DNA of 64,000 bases from Sphingomonas cavernae (GCF_003590775.1 NZ_QYUM01000004.1:248001-312000), one strand, 5' to 3'. Shown: positions 17,263-25,224, numbered from the stretch's first letter. Notes: generated from the sequence alone by a model not told the origin. Translations and numbers: made by a program.

Positions 17263-18336
17263 ATGCTTCACTCTCCAATTCACCCCGGCAATAGCGACGC
17301 ATCAGATTGGGCTGAACGCTCGGAAAATTGGATTTCCGAAGTCGCCAAATTGGCAAAAAAGCGCAAGCGTCGCGAGCGCAATTCCTATCCGCTTATATTG
17401 TGCGGCAATGGCGTATCAATGCGCGTGGAAAATGGCGCGCTGGTCATCCGCGAAGGCTTTACCCACTATCCCCAAGAACGGGTGAATCATCGCTTCTTTC
17501 GGGGCGACCTCACATTGCCACCGCGCATCGTGTTACTGGATGGCAGCGGCACATTGTCCTTCGAGGTGCTGTCATGGCTGGGGGAACAAGGCGTCGCTCT
17601 AGCGAGGGTGAAATGGACGGGCGAGGTTGCCATCGTCGCCAGCGGCGCGGGTTTCGCTTCAGATCGCAAAAAGGTCGATTGGCAGAACGCGACCCGTGCG
17701 GACGATGCCAAGCGGCTCGCCTTTGCCGTCGACCTAATTCACCGAAAGCTGATCGCCAGCATATCGACGCTGGAACAGCACATCGCTCCGTCTCCTGCGC
17801 ATGAACGGGCAGTCAGCAAGGTCAAGGCAACGATAGATCGATTGTTCTCAGGGGAGATCACGGAGGCCGCTGGGGTTCGCGCATTGGAAGGTGAATGCGC
17901 CGCTGCCTACTTCGCCGCGTGGCAGGGGTTGTCGATGAATTGGAAGGCGATGGCGCGGCACCCGATCCCAGACGATTGGCTGGCATTCAGTTCCCGCAGC
18001 TCGCTTGCCAATGGGCTCAAGCCCAAGAACTACAATGCGTCGCACCCGGTGAACGCCATCTTGAATTATGCCTACACGGTCAAGCTGGCGCAGATGCAGA
18101 TACAAGCCGTTGCAGATGGCTACGACCCAACTCTGGGCATTCTGCATCATGGACGACGTGACAAACCAGCCTTCATCTTCGATTTGATCGAACCCGAACG
18201 CCCAAAGGTCGATGCCGCCGTTCTAGCCTTCATCCAGAGCCGGTCCTTTTCAGGTGCTGATTTTGTGATCCGGCCGGACGGCGTGTGTAGGCTTTCGCCG
18301 CAACTCGCGCGGATGGTGGCAACGCTCATCATATAG
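17263..18336 (+). CDS. cas1: Cas1-family integrase (casposase)
   Basis: The 357-residue protein is a Cas1 homologue. After a variable N-terminus and the beta-strand domain (LILCGNGVSMRVENGALVIREG, PPRIVLLDGSGTLSFEVLSWL), the catalytic helical domain carries E209 in EGECAAAYF, H295 in GILHHG and D307/E310 in FDLIEPERP. These match the metal-binding residues of CRISPR Cas1. The NASHPVNAILNYAY block before H295 is also typical. There is no cas2 or CRISPR array nearby, and the gene lies between terminal inverted repeats, so it is a transposon integrase. The ATG at 17263 has a poor ribosome site; a TTG at 17233, 1 base after the upstream stop, is an alternative that would add 10 residues. Confidence 0.95.
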   Translation: MLHSPIHPGNSDASDWAERSENWISEVAKLAKKRKRRERNSYPLILCGNGVSMRVENGALVIREGFTHYPQERVNHRFFRGDLTLPPRIVLLDGSGTLSFEVLSWLGEQGVALARVKWTGEVAIVASGAGFASDRKKVDWQNATRADDAKRLAFAVDLIHRKLIASISTLEQHIAPSPAHERAVSKVKATIDRLFSGEITEAAGVRALEGECAAAYFAAWQGLSMNWKAMARHPIPDDWLAFSSRSSLANGLKPKNYNASHPVNAILNYAYTVKLAQMQIQAVADGYDPTLGILHHGRRDKPAFIFDLIEPERPKVDAAVLAFIQSRSFSGADFVIRPDGVCRLSPQLARMVATLII

Positions 18337-18345
18337 CCGAGTTGG

Positions 18346-19269
18346 TTATGATCGTTTGCTGCTGAACGCTGCATTCTCCCGCTGATATTCCGCCTGAAAC
18401 TGCTGGTGTCGTGTCCGAAGAGTTTGCAGCCCTGCGGACAGGCGAGAACAATTGAGCAATTCGTCGGCCTGACATTCAGCAAAAAGCTGGGGCGATTGGG
18501 ATGCGGCATCGGCCATAAACCCATTCAGCGATTGCATGTAGTTCCGCACCTGATCGTGCATTCCCTTTACGTCATTGGAGAGGCTGTCCAACTGATAGTC
18601 GATCTGGCTCACACGGTATTGCGATTCCGGTGATCCCAAATTCATGTCCCGCTTCGCGGTCTGCATTCTTCCGGCACGATCATGGGCCGTGCGGTATCCA
18701 GCAATTACAACATCCATCTTTCTGGATTTCTCTTGCACCTCTTGCGCCTTGGTGAAAACGGCGTCGGCGAGCCGATCAATGGATTTCTGAATCTTGGCCC
18801 TCTGCTCGACCCGATCCTGCACGGCGGCGGCGGTTTCGATTTCCTGCTGCTTCTCTGCTGCACGATGGCGCTTGGCGTTGGCCAATTCCTCGAACTTGCC
18901 TGCATCTCGTTTCGCGAAGTTCAGTTGTGTGGAGTTCCCGTTGGCGAAGAACGTCAGGCGCAAATTGTCGCCTTCGACGGCCCCCGTCACCAGTGACAGA
19001 CCGGTTCCATTTTCCACCGACAGATTGAGGGCATTGCCTTCAATCGTGCCCGACATGGGGCGCGTGACTGCTTTGGTCTTTCCATTTTCATCGGACGTCA
19101 CCACCGACACCGAACCATTGACCCGACCATCGTCGATGGTCGTGATCTGGACCATGAAAGCGGCGTCATCATCGGATGCAATATAGCTCCCCAACTTTTC
19201 GGACCCGCTTGAGCAAGCCGCAAGCATGGCGACGGCAACGCATGAAACAACCAGCTTCCTGTAAGACAC
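18346..19269 (-). CDS. Coiled-coil lipoprotein (casposon cargo)
   Basis: The 307-residue protein has a lipoprotein signal (CVAVAMLAAC, modified Cys at about residue 19). An N-terminal beta-rich part (GSYIASDDDAAFMVQITTIDDGRVNGSVSVVTSDENGK, residues 25-115) is followed by a long charged coiled coil (about 120-300). It matches no family I can name. It would sit in the envelope and has no evident part in transposition, so it looks like cargo. It converges on cas1 (9-bp gap) and is divergent from the XRE gene, sharing with it a palindrome-bearing control region. Confidence 0.6.
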   Translation of the reverse strand: MSYRKLVVSCVAVAMLAACSSGSEKLGSYIASDDDAAFMVQITTIDDGRVNGSVSVVTSDENGKTKAVTRPMSGTIEGNALNLSVENGTGLSLVTGAVEGDNLRLTFFANGNSTQLNFAKRDAGKFEELANAKRHRAAEKQQEIETAAAVQDRVEQRAKIQKSIDRLADAVFTKAQEVQEKSRKMDVVIAGYRTAHDRAGRMQTAKRDMNLGSPESQYRVSQIDYQLDSLSNDVKGMHDQVRNYMQSLNGFMADAASQSPQLFAECQADELLNCSRLSAGLQTLRTRHQQFQAEYQRENAAFSSKRS

Positions 19270-19296
19270 CGCACCCTCCGGAAAATTCGATCAAGT

Positions 19297-19313
19297 GTCC
19301 CCATTATGGGGAC
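19297..19313. promoter_or_regulatory. Palindromic operator candidate in the lipoprotein/XRE gap
   Basis: GTCCCCATTATGGGGAC is a 17-bp palindrome with a single off-symmetry centre. It lies between the divergent lipoprotein and XRE genes. A -10-like TATACT follows at 19327-19332, so a bound repressor could block that promoter. The XRE protein next door is the obvious candidate to bind it. Confidence 0.6.
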
Positions 19314-19337
19314 GATGCAGTTCACATATACTTAAAG

Positions 19338-19357
19338 CCCCGGTTCAGGAATCGGGG
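19338..19357 (+). promoter_or_regulatory. Hairpin over the XRE leader
   Basis: CCCCGGTTC and GAATCGGGG form a 9-bp stem with one G-T pair. The stem ends inside the purine-rich GGGGA that serves as the ribosome site for the ATG at 19366. It could hide that site in the transcript or be a second operator half. Confidence 0.4.
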
Positions 19358-19365
19358 ATTTGTTG

Positions 19366-19626
19366 ATGCAGCGGGGATGGGTGGTTTCACCCGACTATCG
19401 AGCGGTCATCAACGCCGTGAAAGACGCCCGGACGCGTGCGGGAATTTCGCAACGAGAACTGGCCCGCAGGCTAGGCAAGCCACCTTCCTTCGTGAACAAG
19501 ATCGAGCAGCTTGAACGCCGACTGGACGTGCTGGAATTTATTGCCATTGTTGAAGCAATGGGTTCGCCGGCTGACGAATTACTCCGGCGCGTCAGAAGCG
19601 CATTGCCAGACACTATCAAGCTGTAA
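19366..19626 (+). CDS. XRE-family HTH regulator
   Basis: The 86-residue protein has a Cro/C1-type HTH (INAVKDARTRAGISQRELARRLGKPPSFVNKIEQLERRLDVLEFIAIVEAMG, residues 13-64) and little else, so it acts as a small DNA-binding regulator. It is probably autoregulated through the palindrome at 19297-19313. The ATG at 19366 is preferred over two TTG codons just ahead. Two small genes follow after 122 bp, so it may control those as well as the lipoprotein. Confidence 0.8.
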   Translation: MQRGWVVSPDYRAVINAVKDARTRAGISQRELARRLGKPPSFVNKIEQLERRLDVLEFIAIVEAMGSPADELLRRVRSALPDTIKL

Positions 19627-19748
19627 GTGCATCGTCATCGGCAGAAAGCAGCTACTTGTGGACCTTGCGCTTGAACAGCACGATGCCCGATGGCGTTGCG
19701 GTCACTTTGACGAAGCTGCTGAGATTTTGCACAGGGAGAGCATTGCTG

Positions 19749-20066
19749 ATGGGCAAAAGAAACCTTGCGATCGTGGGCACTCACCGAGATTTTTTCGCCG
19801 ATATTCTCGATGAAAATGCCGGTGTTGATCCCTCGATCATTACCGGCTGCGCGTCGCCAGAAGATGCGGCAACTAGCTATTTCAAAGACATTTTTGAGGG
19901 TTCAAATGCACGTATTCAAGCGGCTGTAGTGTTGGTTTGGCCGGTCGATGCTGGGACGGACAAGCAGCTTGTATTCGATGCTAGAGCGATATTGACCCCA
20001 TGCGAGGAACCAGATGCTGAGCCGGAAGAATACGATGTATTCTTGGATATACAGGAGCGAATATGA
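19749..20066 (+). CDS. Small unknown cargo protein
   Basis: The 105-residue protein is acidic, with an N-terminal NLAIVGTHRDFFADILDENAGVDPS stretch and a hydrophobic core (RIQAAVVLVWPVDAGTDKQLVFDARAIL). I do not recognise the family. AGGGAGAG lies 9 bases before the ATG at 19749; a longer frame from a TTG at 19656 lacks support. It overlaps the next small gene by 4 bp, so the two are probably made together. Confidence 0.5.
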   Translation: MGKRNLAIVGTHRDFFADILDENAGVDPSIITGCASPEDAATSYFKDIFEGSNARIQAAVVLVWPVDAGTDKQLVFDARAILTPCEEPDAEPEEYDVFLDIQERI

Positions 20067-20251
20067 TTGTTGACAGAGCACAGATGCTTGCCGATTTTGA
20101 GAGCCTGCTCGTCATACAAGCAACGGTTGAACAGGCTCTTGCTGAAACGGCGCGATCCTATGGATATAGCATCGAGCAAGTGCGCTCAGCAGCAGCCGCA
20201 AAGTTTGGAGATCTGGAAGAATACGCTTGGAAAGTTGCGATGCACCGATGA
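20063..20251 (+). CDS. Very small helical cargo protein
   Basis: The 62-residue protein is predicted almost wholly helical (LADFESLLVIQATVEQALAETARSYGYSIEQVRSAAAAKFGDLEEYAWK). It starts in an ATGA overlap with the preceding gene. Two overlapped small genes at the end of an element can be a toxin-antitoxin pair, but no motif supports that here. It is the last gene before the right end of the casposon. Confidence 0.5.
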   Translation: MIVDRAQMLADFESLLVIQATVEQALAETARSYGYSIEQVRSAAAAKFGDLEEYAWKVAMHR

Positions 20252-20312
20252 TTGCGGCCTTTCAACTGCGGTAAACTTGAGTTCGAGTTCACTTTGCACC
20301 CATCGCCGATAT

Positions 20313-20360
20313 TGCCGCTGTGGTCACAAACATACAAAATCGCAACTATCGCTATACCCC
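20313..20360 (-). repeat. Right terminal inverted repeat of the casposon
   Basis: Read inward from the tip on the reverse strand it begins GGGGTATAGCGATAG, then after 19 variable bases carries TGACCACA (20319-20326) and GCGGCA. The spacing is identical to the left end. The 61 bp between the last gene and this repeat show nothing else. Confidence 0.9.
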
Positions 20361-20374
20361 CCCGCCTTCGCGGG
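20361..20374. repeat. Target site duplication, right copy (14 bp)
   Basis: CCCGCCTTCGCGGG is identical to 8096-8109. Joining the flanks across one copy restores a perfect 13-bp stem (AGCCCTCTCCCGC with GCGGGAGAGGGCT, CTTC loop), which would have ended both the methyltransferase-like gene and ligD. Confidence 0.93.
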
Positions 20375-20417
20375 AGAGGGCTTAAGGCAAAGCTCGCAAA
20401 CGCCAGCAACGCCTCGC

Positions 20418-22904
20418 TTAAAACTCCGGCAACCGCTGCGCGGCTTCTCCCCAGCCTTTCAAGGCTGCGGAGGTCGCGCGCTTCAGCAATGTCTTCGCGT
20501 CGCGCACGCCGAATTGCGAGGGCACCTCGATCTTCGCAAGCTCGCTCCACGAAACCGGCGCCGCCACCGGCGCGCCGGGACGCGCGCGCGCTGAATAGGG
20601 CAGGATCGCGGTCGATCCGCGCTGGTTGCGCAGCCAGTCGATGAAAATCCGTCCCTTGCGCTTCGCCTTGGACATGGTCGCGATGAAGCGCTCGGGCTCG
20701 CGCTCGGAAAGCGCCAGCGCGAAACGCTGCGCGAAATCCTTGACCTCGGGCCATTCGGCATCGGTGATCAGCGGCACGACGACATGCAGCCCCTTGCCGC
20801 CAGAAAGCAGCGGGAAGCTCGTCAGCCCAAGATCGTCGAGCGTCGTGCGCAGATCGCGCGCAGCCTTTTTGACGTCCTCGAAAGTGACTGCCTCATCAGG
20901 ATCGAGATCGAAGATCAGCCGGTCGGGCTTCTCGACGTCCGCAACCGAAGATCCCCAGCCGTGGAACTCGATCGTGCCCATCTGAACGCAGGCCAGAATC
21001 CCGTCGATGTCGTCGACATAGAGATAGGGTTCTACCCCGCCGTTCTTCTCGCGGATGTCGACATGGCGGACATGTTCGCCAAAGCTGCCCGCATCGTGCT
21101 TCTGGAAGAAGCATTTCTTTGCGCGCCCCTGCGGGCAGCGGACGAGGCTGATCGGCCGGGCCAGCGTCCATTCGGCCATCACCGGGCCCACCGCTTCATA
21201 ATATTCGGCAAGCTCGCCCTTGGTCACCTTCGCCTCGGGAAAGATGACGCGGTGGGGGTTGCTGATCTTCACGTCCGATGGTTCGGGCGCCTTGCTCTCG
21301 GTCTCGATCCGCACGCGCTCCGCCTCCTTGTCCTCGCGCAAGCCAATGAAGCTCGCATGACGCACCACGCCCTCCGCCGTGAACTCTGCAAAGGCGATCT
21401 CCGCGACCAGCGCTGGAGACACCCAGTGCGCGCCGCGCGTTGCGGCGCGCGGCGCTTCGACGGGCGCAGTCTTGCGTTCGATCCGCTTGAGCTTCCGCAT
21501 CAGCTCCTCGGTGTTGCGCGCGTTGAACCCCGTTCCCACCTTGCCCGCGTAGCGCAGCTTGCCATCGTCGCGCGTGCCCAGCAGCAGCGAACGCAGGCTG
21601 CGACCGCTGGCGCCGCTTGGCGTCCAGCCCAGGATCACGAACTCCTGCCGCCACGTGCATTTCACCTTGAGCCAGTTGTGCGAACGGATATGCCGATAGG
21701 GCGCATCGGCGCGCTTGGAGACGATACCCTCCTGCCCGGCGCCGCACAGCGCGTCGAACAGCTTTTCGCCTGAACCCAGGATGTGATCGGCATAGCGGAT
21801 CGGTCCCTCGCTCGCTTCAAGCAGCGCGGCGAGCCTCTCCTTGCGCGCGATATTGGGCAGCCCGGTCAGGTCCTTGCCATCGAGCGAAAGCAGGTCGAAG
21901 GCAAAGAGCGTCAGGCCCCCCTTCCCCGCCTTGAGCGCCGCCTGCAGCTCCGAGAAATCGGGATTGCCCGCCGCGTCGAGTTTGACGATCTCGCCGTCGA
22001 TCAGCGCGGGCGGCATATCCAGCGCCAGCGCAGCCTCAGCGATCGCGGCGAACCGGTCGGTCCAGTCGAGCCCGCTGCGCGTATAGACCTTCGCCTTGCC
22101 GCCGCCGACCGCGAGCAGGCAGCGATAGCCGTCATATTTGATCTCGTGCAGCCAGGCGTTTCCCGTGGGCACCTGATCCACCAGCGTCGCCAGTTGCGGC
22201 TTGGCGAAGGCCGGCAGCTTGCCCTTGGGCGTTGAAGGAGCTTTTCTTGCGGGTGCTGCGCGCTCGGCCTTCGCCATAACGGCATCGAACGCCTTGCCCC
22301 TCTTTCCCTTGAGCGACGTCGCGGGCGCGTTCGCCGCGATCTCGGCCATCGTCCGCCCCGTCTTGACGCTGGTCAGCTCGCGCCCGACGAGTTCCTCGCT
22401 GCCGCCCGCATACTCGTCCTCTATCTTCCTGAGCAGCCAGTTCTCGCGCTTCTCGCCGGGGCGCGGCTTCATCCGCACCAGAAGCCATTCGCCCTTCATC
22501 CGCTCGCCATCGAGCGTGAAGTGCAGATGCCCTTCCTTCAAGGTTTTGCGGGGGTCCTTGCCGGATATGGGGGTCCATGTGCCGCTGTCCCACAGCATCA
22601 CCGTGCCGCCGCCATATTCACCCTTCGGAATGCACCCTTCGAAGCCGCCATAGCTCAGCGGATGATCCTCGGTCCTGACCGCGAGCCTTTTGTCCTCGGG
22701 ATCGAGGCTCGGCCCCCGCGTGACGGCCCAGCTCTTGAGCACACCGTCGAGCTCCAGCCGGAAATCATAATGCAGCCGTGTCGCGTCATGTTTCTGGACG
22801 ATGAAGCTGTTGCCCTTGGCGCGCGCGCGCTCACCGCGCGGTTCACTGGTCTTCGCAAAATTACGCTTTTTGTTATAAGTGCTTAGAGAATTCTCGGCGC
22901 GCAT
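20418..22904 (-). CDS. ligD: ATP-dependent DNA ligase D (NHEJ)
   Basis: The 828-residue multidomain enzyme repairs double-strand breaks with Ku. The order is phosphoesterase (residues about 35-150: QKHDATRLHYDFRLE, EDHPLSYGGFEG), ligase (about 230-530, with adenylated K256 in EIKYDGYR) and primase-polymerase (about 540-828, with DLDPDE and SGGKGLHVVVPL). The length and order match the full LigD form of proteobacteria. It begins 6 bases after the ku stop, so the two share a transcript. The casposon lies 44 bp beyond its stop and has removed its likely terminator but not damaged the gene. Confidence 0.95.
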   Translation of the reverse strand: MRAENSLSTYNKKRNFAKTSEPRGERARAKGNSFIVQKHDATRLHYDFRLELDGVLKSWAVTRGPSLDPEDKRLAVRTEDHPLSYGGFEGCIPKGEYGGGTVMLWDSGTWTPISGKDPRKTLKEGHLHFTLDGERMKGEWLLVRMKPRPGEKRENWLLRKIEDEYAGGSEELVGRELTSVKTGRTMAEIAANAPATSLKGKRGKAFDAVMAKAERAAPARKAPSTPKGKLPAFAKPQLATLVDQVPTGNAWLHEIKYDGYRCLLAVGGGKAKVYTRSGLDWTDRFAAIAEAALALDMPPALIDGEIVKLDAAGNPDFSELQAALKAGKGGLTLFAFDLLSLDGKDLTGLPNIARKERLAALLEASEGPIRYADHILGSGEKLFDALCGAGQEGIVSKRADAPYRHIRSHNWLKVKCTWRQEFVILGWTPSGASGRSLRSLLLGTRDDGKLRYAGKVGTGFNARNTEELMRKLKRIERKTAPVEAPRAATRGAHWVSPALVAEIAFAEFTAEGVVRHASFIGLREDKEAERVRIETESKAPEPSDVKISNPHRVIFPEAKVTKGELAEYYEAVGPVMAEWTLARPISLVRCPQGRAKKCFFQKHDAGSFGEHVRHVDIREKNGGVEPYLYVDDIDGILACVQMGTIEFHGWGSSVADVEKPDRLIFDLDPDEAVTFEDVKKAARDLRTTLDDLGLTSFPLLSGGKGLHVVVPLITDAEWPEVKDFAQRFALALSEREPERFIATMSKAKRKGRIFIDWLRNQRGSTAILPYSARARPGAPVAAPVSWSELAKIEVPSQFGVRDAKTLLKRATSAALKGWGEAAQRLPEF

Positions 22905-22910
22905 GACGGC

Positions 22911-23774
22911 TCACGCCCTTTTGCGCGTCGCGGCTTTTCTGACCGGCGCTTTTGCGGGCGCCTTCTTCTTTGCCGGTGCCCTGGCAGCCGGTTTCTCGAT
23001 CGACTTTTTGAGCGCGGCCATCAGGTCGATAACGTTGGAACCGCTCGGCCGCTCCTCCCCCTTGTCCTCGATGATCTTGCGCCCCTTCGCCTTGCGCTTC
23101 TTCTCGACGAGATTCTTGAGCGCGTCGACATAGCGATCATGAAATTCATTGGCCTTGAACGGCGCGGCTTTTTTCTCGATCAGCGCCTCGGCCAATTCGA
23201 GCAGTTCTGGATCGGGCTTCACATCGCCGATGTCGCGGAAATAATTGGCCGCGCGATTGACCTCATCGGCGTAGCGCAGCGTCTCGATCACCATGCCGCG
23301 GCCGCAGGGCTTCAGGCTCACCACATATTCGCGGCCCCTCATGGCGAGCTGGCCCAGCCCGACCTTCTTCGTCCTCTTCAGCGCCTCGCGCAGCACGACA
23401 TAGGCTTCCTCAGCCAGATCGTCCGCGGGCACCACATAATAGGGTTTCTCGTAGTAGAGCACGTCGATCTCGTGCATGTCGACGAACTGGGTGAGTTCGA
23501 GCGTCTTCTTGCTCTCCAGCTTCACCGCCTCGATCTCGTCGGGCTCGAGCAGCACGTAGCTGCCCTTTTCATATTCGAAACCCTTGAGGATCTCGTCCTT
23601 GTCGACGGGGCCAATCCCCGGCACGACCTTTTCGTAGCGGATCGGCTTGCCCGAAGGTTCGTGGATCTGGCGAAAGGCAATCGACGCACCCGACTTCGTC
23701 GCCGAATAAATCTCCACCGGGATCGAAACCAGCGCCAGCCGGATCTGGCCCTGCCAGTAAGCGCGTGCCGCCAT
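22911..23774 (-). CDS. ku: Ku end-binding protein
   Basis: The 287-residue protein is a bacterial Ku. It starts with the family pattern YWQGQIRLALVSIPVEIYSA, continues with the ring-forming core (YEKVVPGIGPVDKDEILKGFEYEKGSYVLLEPDEIEAV, residues 47-85) and ends in a lysine-rich tail (KKKAPAKAPVRKAATRKRA) that binds DNA. It loads on broken ends and recruits LigD. It is the first gene of the ku-ligD operon. Confidence 0.95.
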   Translation of the reverse strand: MAARAYWQGQIRLALVSIPVEIYSATKSGASIAFRQIHEPSGKPIRYEKVVPGIGPVDKDEILKGFEYEKGSYVLLEPDEIEAVKLESKKTLELTQFVDMHEIDVLYYEKPYYVVPADDLAEEAYVVLREALKRTKKVGLGQLAMRGREYVVSLKPCGRGMVIETLRYADEVNRAANYFRDIGDVKPDPELLELAEALIEKKAAPFKANEFHDRYVDALKNLVEKKRKAKGRKIIEDKGEERPSGSNVIDLMAALKKSIEKPAARAPAKKKAPAKAPVRKAATRKRA

Positions 23775-23836
23775 GTGCTCCTGCTCCTTTGCTACGGAGT
23801 CAGAATGAGCGAGGCGGCACGCGGGTTCCGATGAAG

Positions 23837-25156
23837 TCAGTCGATCGCCTTATGGATGCGGCCGTCCTTCATCACGAACGACACGCGCGTCAGTACCGAT
23901 ACGTCCGCGACCGGATCACCCGAAACCGCGATCAGATCCGCTGCCTTGCCGGGTTCGAGGCTGCCGACGCCCTTCTCGACGCCCAGCAGCGTGGCGGCAT
24001 TCATCGTTGCCGCCTCGATCGCCTGCGCCGCCGTCATCCCGTGCTTGACCATCAGCGCGAACTCATCGGCATTGCGGCCGTGCTTGGACACGCCCGCATC
24101 GGTGCCGAAAGCGATCTTCACCCCCGCAGGCACCGCCTTTTCGAGCGACTTGCCGGTGATGCCGATGCGCCACTTCACCTTTTCCAGAACCGCGGGCGGA
24201 TAGGCGTTCGGATCGGCGGCAAGCCGCTCCAGATAGCCGTTCACCGTCGAAAGCGTGGGCACATACCAGGCACCCGCCTGCTTGAAGAGCTTGACGCTTT
24301 CATCGTCGAGCAACGTGCCGTGCTCGATCGAGTCCGCCCCCGCGGCGAGCGCGGCATTGATGCCGTCAGCGCCATGCGCATGGACCGCGATCTTCTTCTT
24401 GTAGAGATGCGCGGTATCGACCAGCGCCTTCACTTCATCATCGAAGATCTGACGATTGAGCCCCGCACCGATGCGGCTGTTGACGCCGCCTGTCGTCGCG
24501 ATCTTGATGACATCAACACCGCGGCGGATCTGCAGGCGGATCGCCCGACGACAGCTCTCTACCCCGTCACACAAATTGTCCTGCGCGATCGCGCTGTGGA
24601 GTTCCTCGGCCACGCCCAGCGTGGCGTCCATGTGCCCGCTCGTCGTCGAGATCGAACGGCCGGCGTCGATGATCCGCGGTCCCGGCATTGTCCCCGCCGC
24701 GACCGCATCGCGCAACGCCAGCGTCGCGCCGCTGCCGTCGCCCAGGTTACGCACCGTCGTGAAGCCCGCTTCGAGCGTTTTCCGCGCATTGACCGCGGTA
24801 CGATAAGCGATCACCGCGGGTTCGGATTCGATATTCTCGACCAGCGCCTGCACGCCGCCGGCATCCGAATCCAGATGGACATGACTGTCGATCAGCCCGG
24901 GCAGAACGAAGCGATCTGCCAGATCGACAAGCTTTGCGCCTGCGGGTGGTGCGGTGTGACCGTCGCGAATTTCGGCAACCCTGCCACCGCGTATGATAAT
25001 GGTCGAAGGACCGCGCGCCGGCTTGCCCGGACGATCCAATAATCGTCCGGCATGGACCCAGGTTTCGCTCGATTGCGCGGGTGCTGCCGTCTGCGCCGCA
25101 CTCGCCATGGGCGCAAGCGCGAGCGCCAGAGCCGTCATTCCACCCCAAATCCGCAT
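23837..25156 (-). CDS. Exported amidohydrolase (imidazolonepropionase/prolidase-like)
   Basis: The 439-residue protein has a signal peptide (ALALAPMASAAQ) and an amidohydrolase barrel. Metal ligands are seen in DSHVHLD, a likely carboxylated lysine in VIKIATTGG, then AVHAHGADGI, SIEHGTLLDDE and FGTDAG. Proteins of this type include metal-dependent Xaa-Pro dipeptidases and related hydrolases acting outside the cytoplasm. The exact substrate cannot be told. It stands alone, with 62 bp to ku and 68 bp to the next gene. Confidence 0.85.
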   Translation of the reverse strand: MRIWGGMTALALALAPMASAAQTAAPAQSSETWVHAGRLLDRPGKPARGPSTIIIRGGRVAEIRDGHTAPPAGAKLVDLADRFVLPGLIDSHVHLDSDAGGVQALVENIESEPAVIAYRTAVNARKTLEAGFTTVRNLGDGSGATLALRDAVAAGTMPGPRIIDAGRSISTTSGHMDATLGVAEELHSAIAQDNLCDGVESCRRAIRLQIRRGVDVIKIATTGGVNSRIGAGLNRQIFDDEVKALVDTAHLYKKKIAVHAHGADGINAALAAGADSIEHGTLLDDESVKLFKQAGAWYVPTLSTVNGYLERLAADPNAYPPAVLEKVKWRIGITGKSLEKAVPAGVKIAFGTDAGVSKHGRNADEFALMVKHGMTAAQAIEAATMNAATLLGVEKGVGSLEPGKAADLIAVSGDPVADVSVLTRVSFVMKDGRIHKAID

Positions 25157-25224
25157 GCCCGTCCCCGTAGTTTCTGGTTATGGAACAGGAGCTAAAGCGT
25201 CAGTGCTGCTTGTCAACCGCGGGA

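Larger units (their letters stand above)
8110..20360. mobile_element. Casposon-like self-synthesising transposon (12,251 bp)
   Basis: The element carries the casposon hallmark set: Cas1-type integrase (17263-18336), family B DNA polymerase (12160-15240), HNH nuclease (15237-15602) and helix-turn-helix proteins. It is bounded by inverted repeats that share GGGGTATAG(T/C)GATAG at the tip and TGACCACA 34 bp inside each end, and by a perfect 14-bp target duplication. Casposons are known from archaea and some bacteria; Cas1 integrates the element and PolB is thought to copy it. Additional content is a serine recombinase-ParB module (8228-12027) and a cargo region (18346-20251). Base composition is lower in GC than the host, especially at the left. 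All core genes look intact, and the identical duplications suggest a recent insertion. Confidence 0.93.

Noticed and set aside
17233-18336. Cas1 as part of a CRISPR-Cas locus
   Set aside because: There is no cas2, effector, or array of repeats and spacers anywhere in the window, and the gene lies inside a bounded transposon with polB and an HNH gene.
19749-20251. Toxin-antitoxin pair
   Set aside because: The layout fits, but neither protein shows a toxin or antitoxin motif, so the entries are left as unknown.
20063-20251. Cas2 candidate for the nearby Cas1
   Set aside because: The 62-residue protein is all helical and lacks the ferredoxin-like pattern of Cas2; the 105-residue neighbour does not match it either.
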